This document shows positions 48,871 through 60,720 of a DNA stretch of 64,000 nt, piece by piece. The DNA comes from Agrostemma githago (Eukaryota > Streptophyta > Magnoliopsida > Caryophyllales > Caryophyllaceae): contig OY288243.1 of assembly GCA_958450325.1 (NCBI GenBank), forward strand, positions 37,252,678 to 37,316,677. Direction: 5' to 3'. Under the pieces are notes generated by a model that worked only from the letters and a program-made list of their open reading frames with translations, did no database searches and was not told the origin of the DNA. The position numbers and the translations under genes were made by a program. Positions within the stretch are counted from its first letter, which is position 1. Every line of letters starts with the position of its first letter.

Positions 48871-49814
48871 TGTTGGACCTACTACATGTTTTGCTTATGT
48901 CAATCTTATATTTTATAAGTGACGATATTCAGGTTGTGCTAGAATAGGTATTCATGCAAGAGGAACAAAGCTTCAAGATAGCAAGATTCGATCAAGCTCT
49001 CGAGGGAAGGAGTGCATCCTAGGAACTCAAATGTAAAGGGAACAATGGAATTATATGACAAGGATAGTATAACCTTGAACAAGGTTATATTAACCTTGGT
49101 AAACAACCACACACGTTCCGCCAAGATCTAAATCTAAAATATTTTTGTTTTCTCAAAATCTTTGATCGGTTGAATGAAGATAGGCAAAGAAGGAAGTTAT
49201 CTATCAAGAGAATAATAGTTTTCAAAATAAATGATTCTAAAAATATCTTGATCTCTCAGGGATATAAGATAATCATTAACAAAGGAAACTAAATATATTA
49301 TCTTGATTGATTGATATTTAACCTACCATATCTTCATTATGTGAGTAAGTACATCAATTAAGGTGATCTCCTTTCCCTTGTTAAAGAGGATGGGTTCACC
49401 TATAAATACTATACTCTTCCTCACGTTAAGACTATGACTTTGAAATACATTTTTCTCTTTGCAAAAAAAAGTAAATCACATTTCTTTCAAAAGGGTTTTT
49501 GCAAATACTTTTCGAGTTAAGTCTTGGCTATATAAAATCGTGTTTAAATTGTTTACGCTTGGAGTCATATTGTTTCATTATTCTCTCTAGACAATTGAAG
49601 TGTATTCATAGCTAGAGAAATTTTGTAAACTTAAGATAGTATAGACACACGAGTCGAATAGTGGTTACTCAATCGAACGACATACATCGTTCACACCCCG
49701 AACACTTCGCATCGTTCAAACACCGAGGGCTTCACATCCCTCACACCGAAGGCTTAACATCCTTCATTGTCGTGGGCTTAACATCCCACACACCGAGTGC
49801 TTAACATCACTCAC

Positions 49815-51378
49815 TGATGAACTCATTTCGTATATATATTTAACCCCAACTTTTCTTTTACTTTGGTTCGTTTTACGTGTCCTAGGAGACGTTTTTATAG
49901 CTTTTCATCCTTCTTTGTTATGTCGGGTATTTTGTTTACGTTTTGTAGGAAACAAGACAAATGAAGGCGATTGAGCTATATTTGGGCAATGACGAGAGTC
50001 GAGCCATGAAATCCACAAGGAAGAAGTGATAAAAGTTAGAGAAAACTTATAGGAAACTAAGTAAATACTTGAGAAAGGACGTGAAGTGAAGAAACAATAA
50101 GAAATGACAAAGAAATAAGTTGGAAAGCTCGAATCAATGCAAATCGGGAAGAAAGAGTGATCGCTAAAACAATGGTCAACTTCAAACGTGAATATCTTGA
50201 GTTCTACAACTCCGATTGAGCTGAATTTTGGAGCGTTGGAAAGTTCTTTCTCTTAGCTTCCCAACGGTATATTACACGTCCAAATCCGACAAGTAACGAA
50301 GAAACAGAAAGCATTTCAAATTCGTCGCGCAGTGCAGGAAAACCGAACCGGTCGGTTTGATGTTGAACCGATCGGTTCGTTTGTGAACCGAGCGGTTCGT
50401 TTTTGTACCGAGCGGTTTGTTTATGTACCGAGCGGTTCACGACGCGTCAGAGTGACTTTCCTAATCTTCTGAAGAATCCGTATTCTGCCTCAATTAAAAT
50501 CCTACGGGATTATTTTATTAAATTATGTCATATTTCCTAATTAGACTCATTGTAATAAGTATAAATACCCATTTGAGGGCTAGGTTTAAGGACAACTTTT
50601 ATTCATTCAAAAACTCTAGTTTTAGTTTTATTATTAGCATCGGAATTCTGCAAGCTTGTAGCGGTACTTTTTAGCTTTTTATTATTATTCAATCTTTCAG
50701 TTCTTCATAATCGGTATTTTTCCCTGTTCTCTTATTTTCATATTAAACTCCTCAATTATTTTGATGTTTCATCCATTACCATGAGTAGCTAATTTATTCT
50801 TCTAGGGTTGAAGAGAATCCATGTTAATTAAATTGGGGATGTTAGTTTAATTACTTATTTGATTGATCATTCATATGTTATTGCCTTACTACTTGTCTTG
50901 TATCGTTGTTTGATTAGTTTGAGACGTTGAACTAGTTGAATGTTTAGGAACCCGAACCTAAGATCGAAAGCCTGGTAAGGGTAGACTTACAAGTAAGTGG
51001 GTAGGATAATCTGGTAAGTTGCGAGAGCCCGTCAGAATCTATCCTAAGGTTGACATAAGATCCGAGAGGCCGTGTCTTTGCCCTAATTAACTTTGATTGA
51101 TTGATTGAATGATTAATTAACTTTACCCAATTTAATTGCATAGTGAACCGTAAGACCCTAAATCTCTTTTAATATTGTTAGAACCCTTTATTTACATTAC
51201 TGCAATAGTTTAGAAAACAAATCCAAACAAATCGGAATTTAAATAGTTTAGAATCAATTATAGATAATTTGCAATATTCATCCATCTCTCTGTGGTTCGA
51301 CCCTTACTTGCTGCTAGCTATTTGTTAGTTGTTAGTTAGGTTTATTTTGATTAAGGTGATACGACTTTAGCCTTATCA
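49815..51378 (+). mobile_element. Athila-like solo LTR inside the copia 3' LTR (1564 bp)
   Basis: It starts TGATGAAC and ends CTTATCA. CTCAC duplications flank it (49810-49814 and 51379-51383). The phrase TGTGGTTCGACCCTTACTTG close to the 3' end is typical of Athila-type gypsy LTRs, though the assignment is from memory. A TATA box GTATAAATA is at 50559-50567. Five dyads of the GAACCGATCGGTTC type lie upstream (50345-50438). It has no internal region or coding sequence. Confidence 0.88.
50345..50438. repeat. Dyad array GAACCGATCGGTTC in the Athila-like LTR
   Basis: Five near-palindromes begin at about 50345, 50365, 50385, 50405 and 50425, spaced 20 bp apart. The spacing is close to two helical turns. 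The array ends about 120 bp before the TATA box at 50559. Confidence 0.85.
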
Positions 51379-51753
51379 CTCACACCATCACGATTAGAGT
51401 TAATCGTGATCGTCTCTTTTGTAAGGTAATCCGGAGAAGGTACACTTATAAATAAAGACACCGGTGGACGTAGGCTTTTCAATTGGGCCGAACCACCTTA
51501 AAATTGTTCGTGTTATTTACTTTACGTTTTTATTGTGGTTTGTTATTTCTTATACTTATACTCTTTAGTAGTAAATATAGTAGCAAACACTTTTGTAGTT
51601 CCTGTTATTTAGCCACTCAACTAGCGTAATATTACACTATATCTTTCCTAATAAGATCTTGGTGTAATATATCGTTTAAAATTTTAAAAGTACCTAAATA
51701 CTCTATTCACCCCCTCTAGAGTATTTTCTAGTATCGCTAGACTCTACAGCAAT

Positions 51754-51985
51754 AGCACATAGATCCGGTCTGTTATTTGCGAGCCAAAAGAGTAGTTACA
51801 TTCCGTCTCCAAGTCAAGACAGTGTATAGCTATTACTGTACATAATTATAGAGTTTACTTCTCATAAACATAATGTGTCCATATCATGAACTTTTTTTTT
51901 GCTTTTCAGCATGCTATGCATTGGTATCAAGTTTTTGTGGAATTGCATTGAAAAGATAGGATATTAGGATCCCTTGGGTGATGAT
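51754..51985 (-). other. Downstream flank of the WSD-type gene
   Basis: About 230 bp lie between the copia target duplication and the stop codon. It should hold the 3' UTR and polyadenylation site. No signal is unambiguous. Confidence 0.4.
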
Positions 51986-54356
51986 TCATGAAGTAACTTC
52001 ATCCGTCGCAAGGCCTTGAGCAGTAACTTCATCCTTAACAAGCTTCAAAGACTCCACAATGTCATCACACAGCTGGTGAGGATCTGGGACGGTGTCTTCG
52101 TCGACTGATAAAACTATGGTCATCTTGTTTACATAGCTTTGAAAGTTGATCATCAGACCCTGTGCCATGTTAGTTGTTTGTTTGTTAACACCACAGCAGT
52201 GGATCCCGAGTGCAGTGTAGCAATAAAAATAATAATAATAAATAAATAAAAGGTGGTAATTAATTAAGTTACATACATGAGGTTGTCCATAGGAAGTTGG
52301 AGCCAAGAAAGACATGGGATGATCATAGAATCCTATCTCTTCCAATGGTCCTACCAAGTTTGAGAAGCACATTGTTGTGTGTGAATTAACTCTGTGGCAC
52401 AAAACACTTGAAACCTGCATTATTGTCCATTCACAAGTGGAATCATCACATGATACGCAGGAGCATGTACACTAACCCCTCTTGAAGCCCAATGGACATT
52501 CGAGTGAAGGGGCCGGCGTAATAGGATATGAAGAAATTAGTCATCTATCAATTAAGGTTATCCTAGTAAATAATATGGCAGCTGATGCTAACCTTGGTAC
52601 CAAAGAGTTTCATAACAAATTCGGAGATTGAATAGGTGAACAAGGCCTCAAGAGAGTGCTTCTTTCGATCCACAGTCGCCTTAGCTTCTCGAATGTAATC
52701 CAGAGGACTGTCTCTGAGTGCCAGAGTGCAGGGAATAAGGACATATCCTACTGCATTCCCCCACTTAGCCTCACCTTCTTTCTCCATCATATCAGATAAT
52801 GCCTGCCACCTCATTGTAAAACAACCTCTGCCTGCTATTAGTCTCAAACCAGTAGCATTGAAATAAATGTTCCGGAAAATTTCAGTTTCTTGTTAGTTTG
52901 CTTACTTGTATTCCTCCGGATGGTCTTATGTTGATAAGGAGTAGTGATCTGAGCCTGAGTTTCTCGAGATGCTTGTTAATTTCCTCCTTAGATTTAAGTT
53001 TCTTTCCTTCATTTCCTGATCGAGCACAAAAACATGTACCATATCTATCATTCAGCTTTTATTTATTTCATTACTCTAGCTTAGCTAGGTCGATAATGAA
53101 GACTAATGTTACCATATTTCCTGCTAAGATAGTTAGACAAGGCAGCTTCTGTCACCCCGAGTGCTACATCATTGATAGTCTGCACAAACTTAAACATGTA
53201 AATCAAGTTTATCGAAAGTAATAACATGTTAACAGAATAATGGTATTGGGTTAGGTTTTAGAATGGCAGCAGAAGGATAAATCTATAAATGAACATTAGG
53301 GAGTAACTTACAGCACCCATTGCATTCTTGACCAATTTGAAATCGTCAAGACTAACCGTCTTGTAAACAACCTTTCGAGGAGTGGAGACATGACGAGGGA
53401 TCTTAAGAGGGGAATAATCCTTCAAAAACACCATTGTTGCTAAAAACAAAGCAACATCGACAAAGGTATTCCAACACAATGTCAAAAGCCGCCAAACCCC
53501 TAATAAACCTTTCTTCTGCTTAGTAGTATTGTTTTCACGTAATAGCATTTTTGGAGGAGGAATGGTGGGTAAGGCGTGTGGATCAGATATTTTTCGCGTA
53601 AGGGCTAAAAGGAGAGAAATGAGAGACGAGCCATCGCCTAAGGAATGGTGAATTCGGAACAGCCCAATGGCTTGGGTGTCCTCAGAGGTGTTCACATCAA
53701 GAATATGCAAGTCCCATAATGGCCTTGACTTGTCTAAGCTGCTTTTGCTGAGGTTATAGATATAATCTTCCACATACTTTTCTGCTGATATATTCTTGTA
53801 CTTGTTTTGTGGTATTATTATGTGATCCTCTAATATCACTTCTGTTCTTACCCATTTCAGTTCTTCCCCTTTACTGCTATCTCCTACCTGACACACCAAT
53901 TATTGTATTATACATCCTCTATCTAATCTCTACAAGAATTGGGTTTAATTAATTTTGTCATGGTTTAACGAAAAAGGATTATTTGTATACTACCTCCGGT
54001 TTTATATGATTGTCCCCTTTCGTTAAAATACTCCTCACATATGTTACCTAAATGGGGCAAACATATAAAACCGGAGGGAGTATCAGAGAAGATGATATGA
54101 TTACCACAAGACTAGAGAAACGAGGGTGCTTGAGGAGAGTAAACGGAAGTTTAGCCTTTAGAACATCAACGTTAATGGGAGTCTTACAGCCCATAATAGC
54201 CAATATATGTATGTTAAAAGTCGGGCTATGAAATATGAATGAACCCGGACTTAATGGCTCCTCCTCTCCTTCTAAGACATCATCTATGTCCTTCATCAAC
54301 TTAACTTTTATCGGTTTGATTACACCATGCTTCCGCCTACTTATCACACTATCCAT
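51986..54356 (-). CDS. WSD: Wax ester synthase/diacylglycerol acyltransferase (WSD1 type), 7 exons
   Basis: Exons on the minus strand: 54356-54105, 53887-53312, 53179-53113, 53015-52906, 52802-52593, 52414-52277, 52159-51986. All introns are GT-AG and phases agree, giving about 508 residues, a normal length. The N-terminal part has LSPGSFIFHSPTFNIHI. The acyltransferase motif HHSLGDG places His164, His165 and Asp169 at the catalytic site. PLWDLHIL, NIRP, KWGNAVGYVLIP and SNLVGPLEEI are conserved family blocks. Such enzymes join fatty alcohols or diacylglycerol with acyl-CoA, at the ER, for wax esters or triacylglycerol; which substrate applies here cannot be read from sequence. It is the only intact host gene seen. 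Its 3' flank carries the copia insertion and its first intron a Stowaway MITE. Confidence 0.93.
53990..54080. mobile_element. Stowaway MITE in intron 1 of the WSD-type gene
   Basis: It is a 91-bp element with terminal inverted repeats (CTACCTCCGGTTTTATATG against CATATAAAACCGGAGGGAG read inverted). TA duplications lie at 53988-53989 and 54081-54082. The CTCCCTCCG-type end is the hallmark of plant Stowaway elements. Confidence 0.9.
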
Positions 54357-54395
54357 TCTATATGCTACATTGTATAGTGCAGTACTGAAAACCCG

Positions 54396-54404
54396 TTTTT
54401 ATAG
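54396..54404 (-). promoter_or_regulatory. TATA box of the WSD-type gene
   Basis: On the minus strand CTATAAAAA lies 40 bp before the ATG at 54356. If used, the 5' UTR would be very short, about 10 nt. Confidence 0.5.
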
Positions 54405-54714
54405 ATTGAGCATACAGAAGCTTTTGATGTTTGCGTAACAAAAACTGCGAAAGTGAGTCAAATTTTGCTTTGGTCCTTAGTGGTTAGTTGTGACACTAGG
54501 TGGGTGAAGTACACCGTAGGAGAGTATTAAATACAAAGATGAAGAAGACGTTGAGAAGATTAGAGGAGTTAAGGTAATAAGTTTAAATGCTGTGAGTTGT
54601 GCAATGGAAATTATGAAACCAATGACGCCAATTTGATGAGGATGAAGATACATACCAATTCAATTGAAATACGTAATCTCTCTTTGGTGATGAGCTAGTC
54701 AATACTCCGTGTAT
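54405..54714 (-). other. Upstream flank of the WSD-type gene
   Basis: About 310 bp lie between the TATA box and the microsatellite of element E. It is expected to hold the proximal promoter. No further motif is called. Confidence 0.4.

Positions 54715-54763
<49 letters not shown>
54715..54763. repeat. TA microsatellite left of element E
   Basis: Short ACAT units are followed by about 20 TA units. The tract ends at the terminus GAAGTAGGATC. Confidence 0.9.
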
Positions 54764-54766
<3 letters not shown>

Positions 54767-56539
54767 GTAGGATCTTTTACATCCACCTTGTTTTCCTACA
54801 TTTTACCTTCTTTTCTAAACCATTGGATTTGACTAGATTAGTGGATGAGATTAAAACTTGAGATCATAACCAACCCTAATTATTCTCACTATTCCCCTTC
54901 CTTCTTTCTCCTTCTCTTATGTTGTTTGTTTTACGTTCATCTATTTTTTCTTTAATAAATTTTTTACAAACAATTCTTCAATTAATTTTTTGTGTTCAAT
55001 TAATTTTGTATCTTGATTTCAATCATCAAATTTTTGTTCAAATTTCGTGATTTCATATCTTCATCAATGCGCTTCAGTTTTTCGCGATCAATTTCTTGAT
55101 TCATTAATAGGTTTGATTTCGCGTTATTAATTCTAGGGTTTCTGATTTCGTTCTGGGTATTGAATTGAATATCGCTTCTTTCGTGTTATTTGATTTCGTG
55201 TTATCAAATTCTAGGGTATCTTATTGTATCGATTTTTTTGTTTATTTCATGTTATTGTTCACCAATAATATGTATTGTTTGTGATTATTCTAGGATACAT
55301 TATTGGGGTAATTTATGTATTTCTTATTACAAGATTAAATATGAACAATAATTGAATATGAACAATGAAATACTTGAATATGAACAATGAAATACTTGAA
55401 TATGAACAATAAAATAACTACACATTATTTCACAACATGAATTTCTGTTTTTGGTACATTATTATTTCTATGAAATACCCAATTATTTTATTATGTTATT
55501 CCAGTTATTTTATACTATTGTTGCGGTTATTCTGTATTATTCTTGCAGTTATTTCATTATAGTATTAGTTACTGTGTTTTACAATCAATTATTTTATAGT
55601 ATTTTTATAGTTATTCTATTGCACATATGTAATTATTGTATTTCAATTTTATTTTTTTGTACTTTTAACGTAACTAACCTCCTTTTTCTGTCTTTCTGTG
55701 AAGTTTATTTGGTGGGTGCGCCTTCAATGATACACAAGATGTTTCATCTCAATACAATAACACGAGTTATTCATTACAATAATTGAGTTAATATATTGGA
55801 ATAACTACGTAAAATCAGATAATATTATTTTAAAAATGATCATATTTGAGTTTCATCGCAATACAATAACACGAGTTATTTATTACAATAACCGAATTTC
55901 TACATTGGAATAACTACCTAAAATCAAATAACATTATTTTAAAATTAATTATATTTGAATTTCATTTTAATACAATAACAAGAGTTATTCATTATAATAA
56001 CTGAGTTTCTACATTGCAATAACTACGTATCTACATTGGAATAACTCATAGAACTTGAGAACTCAATGATCAAAATATTACAATTACCTGGAGAATGATC
56101 AAAATTATGTGTTTCAAGTCTATATAAACGAAAGGAATTGTGACAACTAATTATAAAATTGAAATTGATTAACCAAGAAATATAGAAACTCTACAATTGT
56201 ATAATGCCATCTAGCTAGAAGAAATAACGAAAAATATATATTGAAGAACAAAATTGAATTAGGCTAAATAACGAAATTGAATTAGATTGATTTTATTTTT
56301 ATATTTGATTCATTTTTTTGTAGATAAGCGTATAATAACATATATTACGTTGATTTTTTTTTTTGATTCTGTTTTGAGTCAAAGAATCAAGGAGATGGGT
56401 AAGATGTGTAACTGTTATGGAGTATGAGATTCTATTATTGTAAAATATGCACATCTTAGCCCTTGATCCCATTAAATCCAATGGTCATCATTAAGAGGTA
56501 AAATGTAGCAAAATCACTCAATGTACCAGATCCTGCCTC
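54764..56539. mobile_element. Element E: 1.8-kb TA-flanked element upstream of the WSD-type gene
   Basis: The left end GAAGTAGGATC and the right end (minus strand GAGGCAGGATC) form short inverted termini flanked by TA runs. The right half contains imperfect direct repeats of about 100 bp (TTCATCTCAATACAATAACA, GGAATAACTACGTA) shared with element D. There is no coding sequence beyond chance ORFs. It lies about 0.4 kb upstream of the WSD-type gene and could affect its promoter. Confidence 0.7.
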
Positions 56540-59500
56540 TATATATATATACACACTAGATCTCTAGGGTTACAACCCTTAAACCAAGTACCTGTTACGA
56601 GTATCAACCGAAAAGACACAAGTAGAGAGATGACAATCATATCATCTATTTGCAGCGGAACAGCGTATTAATAAGAAGTATAATAAACCCAGAAATATAT
56701 ATAATCTTCACGGACAGAATAAATAATCTCCATGAACATAATAAATAATTCCCACGGACAGAATAAAGCACCCCAAACGTGATGCCTCCTTTCGTATCCA
56801 CACGGTACAGAACTGCGACGTATATGCTAGTATAAAGGTTTGTGAGACCGTCTCACAACTTCTCTCTAGATCTCTCTTATATCTCTTTATAAGAAGAATA
56901 CTCCGTATGTATATATATATATATATATATTATGAGTCAATACTCTTATTTACAGAGAATACTCCGTATATGAACCTCCTTATATAGGAGATGAGAAGGT
57001 AGAATTAGGTTATTCCCATAACTCTAATTACCATAATTAGATTATTAGTATAACTCTAATTACCATAACCCGACAACGCAGTTGGGTCCATATTACTACT
57101 GACCTTATATATTTAATATACCGTTATATTAATAATATCTTGTACACATTGTGTGTGACCCAATGGGCCCACTTAAGACTACCAGACACGTAACCTATTT
57201 ACATGTCAACCCGACATCGACCTCTAGCAAGACATATCGGATACATAGACGTAAGCGGGTTAATCCGTATAGGACAGTGGACATAACTCCTTCAGTCTCC
57301 TACTTGTACATGTTCTCTCAAGAACGGCGTTATGTCTCTTTGCTACTATTGTCTCCAATTGAGAATGAGGTAAGAAGAAGTGTCGTCCTCGCATGTCCCA
57401 ATTGAGCGCGGCCACGCATTTGCACAAGTCACACTCTTTGAGTGGCCAAGAAACAATAAATTACCTTTAATAAAGGAAGAGCAAATGCCCTCTTGTGTAA
57501 CCACATCCTATCACATGATCCATGCATGCCCAATAACCATCCATAGCCCCCTTTCACAGCTGACGAGGAATAGTATCAAAGCATACACATCACATGTACA
57601 GAATAGTCAAAGACTCAGGTCTAAATACCATACAAGTTCGTAACTTGCAAAGAACTTTACTGACACTAAGCGAAATCTTAGTAAAATTCTTTTTGACGGG
57701 TCTGTCTAATGCATGTTCCCAACATACACCCGTATGCCTGGTTTAGTATCTCAATATCTATAACTCAAGGAACTTAGTCATCAACCAACTCACACACCAG
57801 TCATTTAAGGGTATTCAAATGTCCCAACACAATACCCTGACTAGAGACAAAATAATTACATCATCCAAATAGAGTTCCTAAACTAAGTTACGTACTTAGT
57901 GATCTATTTCATTAATGTAAATTATTTACGGACAAAACTCGGTTACATTAACCAAATGACAATATGTCATACATATATAAATTATCAAAATAACTCTCAT
58001 CAAACCAAACACCTCTAAAAGTACCAAGACCACTCGCTCATGTGTCTTATACAAATCATAACAATATGATCTTTATGTAGAGGAGGTTTCGGGACATACA
58101 ACATTTGTATCGTTTATTTACAAGCATATGATCAATATATCTTCTCTCAATTAAGGCAAACTATTAGTTTCATAAACAACAATTGCTTCATAAACTTTAA
58201 AGTTGAGTATGTGCTTGATTCGTAATCAAACATCTATTTGCTTCAAAAGCAATAGAACACTAACTTTAGTAATAATACTAGTCAGAAAGTTGTCTTATGG
58301 AACCGTTCCAACACACAACTTCTCATCCAAAACAAAATATACCGAGATTACAATCTCATGTCATCTTTGTCTATTTGGAATATGAATCGTTGTAACTTGT
58401 TTACAACAATTCGCTTATCACATCATGCATATCTATTAAATAATTTCTGTTTTGCTTCTTAAGCGCAAAGGAACAATTTATAGATAGCATTCTAGTGACA
58501 CTAACTAGATTAGTATCTACTCGTCACACTAGCACATAATAAACACATTTCTTGCGAAGCAATCAAATGTCGTCCAGTTAGAGAAGTATGTCACTTACAT
58601 ACCAAATCATAACGATAAATGCACTCCCTCTAGCCTCTTGTACACACTTTGTCTCTCTTCGTCTCAATGGAAAACAAACATCTTTAAATTACCACATTAA
58701 GAACGAAGATACTTGCTCCATGCTCCAATCAAATCGGAATATTCACATTTGCCTAGCAATTTTAATATTATGAAATTCATACGAAGTGTCGCACACATCA
58801 TATTGCATCCCTTTCAAGAAATGTATTTCACACACATGTGTCCAAAACTCATCATAATGAGTGATGACATTTAAAATGCTAAATCAATCTTAATAGACTT
58901 AAGCATAATGTTGTAAAAAAGGTTTTTCATAGTCATTACTATGAGATCAATCCCTAACTACCAACTATGCTTCATAGATACTCTTATATCAATAATCCAC
59001 ATCATCTTTATATTGAAGACTATTCTTCACTATAAGAGCCATTTAACCAAAGTCTATACTTGGTAGTTATGGTATATGGATTTTATTAGATTTTATGTGA
59101 CTTTTGGAGTCCTCGCCCATTATTGTTTCATCATAGGTCAAACCTATGTAGGATAATATTTTACTTCTAAGATGATCATGACTTTTCATGGATGCATCAA
59201 TATCCTCTTTAACAGTTGTAGAGAATTCCTGTTAATCTTGAACAATTCAAGGTCGATTCTACTCTCACTGTTTCTATTAGAAATCACATATTTTTAAAAG
59301 AAACATACCACTCCATGCAACAAAACAGTTTTGTTCTTTGAATGATTTGTTGAATTAACATAATACCCCTAATAAAACACATATCATAATTGAGTCTAAG
59401 TTCTAGAAACGATTTTCTTTAAACTTAAAGACTTGATAATTAAGAAAAGACTTTTTAGAATATTTTCAATCCATATCTCATATGGTGTATATTCTCTGAC

Positions 59501-60692
59501 TTACATGAAAAATCTCATCAACATTGTACAAATACTTTTATAGTGCATAAGTTTCTAAAGCGTCAATAATATCTGCATATGACTCATCATAGACAAAATC
59601 ATATCAAATATGGTTCGATGTAGTTTGAAACACTTTTCACTACTTCTAAGATGATCACAATCTTTTAGTTCAATACCTCCTTGTTTCAATCATATCAAAC
59701 GACTCGTACCAACTTATCAAGTTGATCTTGTACCTTGAACAATTCAAAGCATTCAGTTTCAAATTTCATCAAATGAAATAAAAAATCATACGGGTTACCC
59801 ATTTCGGCAACATCACTAGTTAAACTCACACGTATATGTATATGTGTGATCCAACAAGTCTAAGTACCCTCCCAGTACAAATAAAAGGAGACAAATCTAA
59901 TGTCATTTATCCATCGAAACGAGATCCATTTACCTCAGTTGATCCTTATCAATAAGGTTTATAATTTCATCATTATGAAACTTATTCTTATGATTTTTGT
60001 CTCATGGATTAAGGACAATGTCATGATGGGTAAAACTCGTGTCGAGGGACGAAATCTTTTGGTTGTTATATTGCAAATAAAAGCATTCAATACTAGGAAT
60101 GTAGAACTCAACAATCATGTTAGCCTTATTGTACCTCATATTCTTGCAAGGTATAGAGCAACAATTGTTCTACTTTTATCAAAACTTTTCATGCCCATAC
60201 ATGAAAACAGAATCAATGTCCTTGCTTATGACTAGTACAAGAATAACAATTATTCAATTCCAGTATTTAGCTTTATGGTGAAATTAAGTGATTTTCCTTT
60301 TATATATGAAACAACAACGTTTGTCCATTTCAATCATAAAAAACTTCACTTATATACCATTATTCCACTCTCTTCAAGCCATCACATCCACAATGTAATA
60401 GTTGCATTTAGTATCTTATACCAAAACAGTGGAATGAAAGTAACTATTACTTCAATAACATACACACCTGAAGTCATACTTCAATTGACTTGCAGAATTT
60501 CTAGACACTTTTAGAAAGCTATCTACCAATGTCATATATTTTTCATTACATTAATGACTAATAAAATTGTACCTAATCGAAATTTGGCAACAAATTTGGG
60601 TATGATAACAATTATCCTTTCCTTACTTTAACCAACATCTTAGATTCATTAATAATTATCTCAAGCAATTTTCTTAATGAACTAATAGAACA
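56540..60692. other. Anonymous AT-rich region without supported genes
   Basis: No ORF here has a recognisable domain. It includes a palindrome TGTGAGACCGTCTCACA (near 56840-56858), a TA run near 56910-56932 and stretches that look like decayed repeat sequence. Several short plus-strand ORFs (57151-57405, 59900-60235) are not convincing. A decayed retroelement is possible, but I could not identify one. Confidence 0.4.
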
Positions 60693-60720
60693 CTAGTTTA
60701 GGCCCCGTGCAAAATGCACG
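60693..60720 (-). mobile_element. Helitron-like 3' terminus
   Basis: Read on the minus strand, a hairpin (CGTGCA, loop, TGCACG; 60720-60706) is followed after about 9 bases by CTAG (60696-60693) and then T. Helitrons end with a hairpin about ten bases before CTRR and insert between A and T. The rest of the element would extend rightward. Its 5' end was not found, so this is only a terminus call. Confidence 0.45.

Larger units (their letters stand above)
39824..51748 (+). mobile_element. Ty1/copia element, Sirevirus type, with a third ORF; defective
   Basis: LTRs 39824-41138 and 48871-51748 (the latter interrupted) begin TGTTGGA and end ACTCTACA. GCAAT duplications lie at 39819-39823 and 51749-51753. 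The order is primer site, gag, protease, integrase, RT, RNase H, then ORF3, then polypurine tract. Integrase before RT defines copia. A long gag with coiled-coil C-terminal half and an extra ORF after pol point to the Sirevirus group. The frames are broken by stops at 41242, 43031, 43040, 43445, 47564 and 47972 and a frameshift near 41693. It inserted about 235 bp past the stop codon of the WSD-type gene. Confidence 0.93.
48871..51748 (+). repeat. 3' LTR of the copia element, interrupted by a solo LTR
   Basis: The two parts, 48871-49814 and 51384-51748, sum to 1309 bp and align with the 5' LTR. The interruption is the solo LTR at 49815-51378 plus its duplication. Confidence 0.93.

Noticed and set aside
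53258..53899. A separate single-exon gene
   Set aside because: It is exon 2 of the WSD-type gene. Splice sites and phases join it to neighbouring exons.
57151..57643. Short plus-strand ORFs in the 56.5-60.7 kb region
   Set aside because: They overlap, have no domain, and codon content looks random. The region probably consists of decayed repeats.
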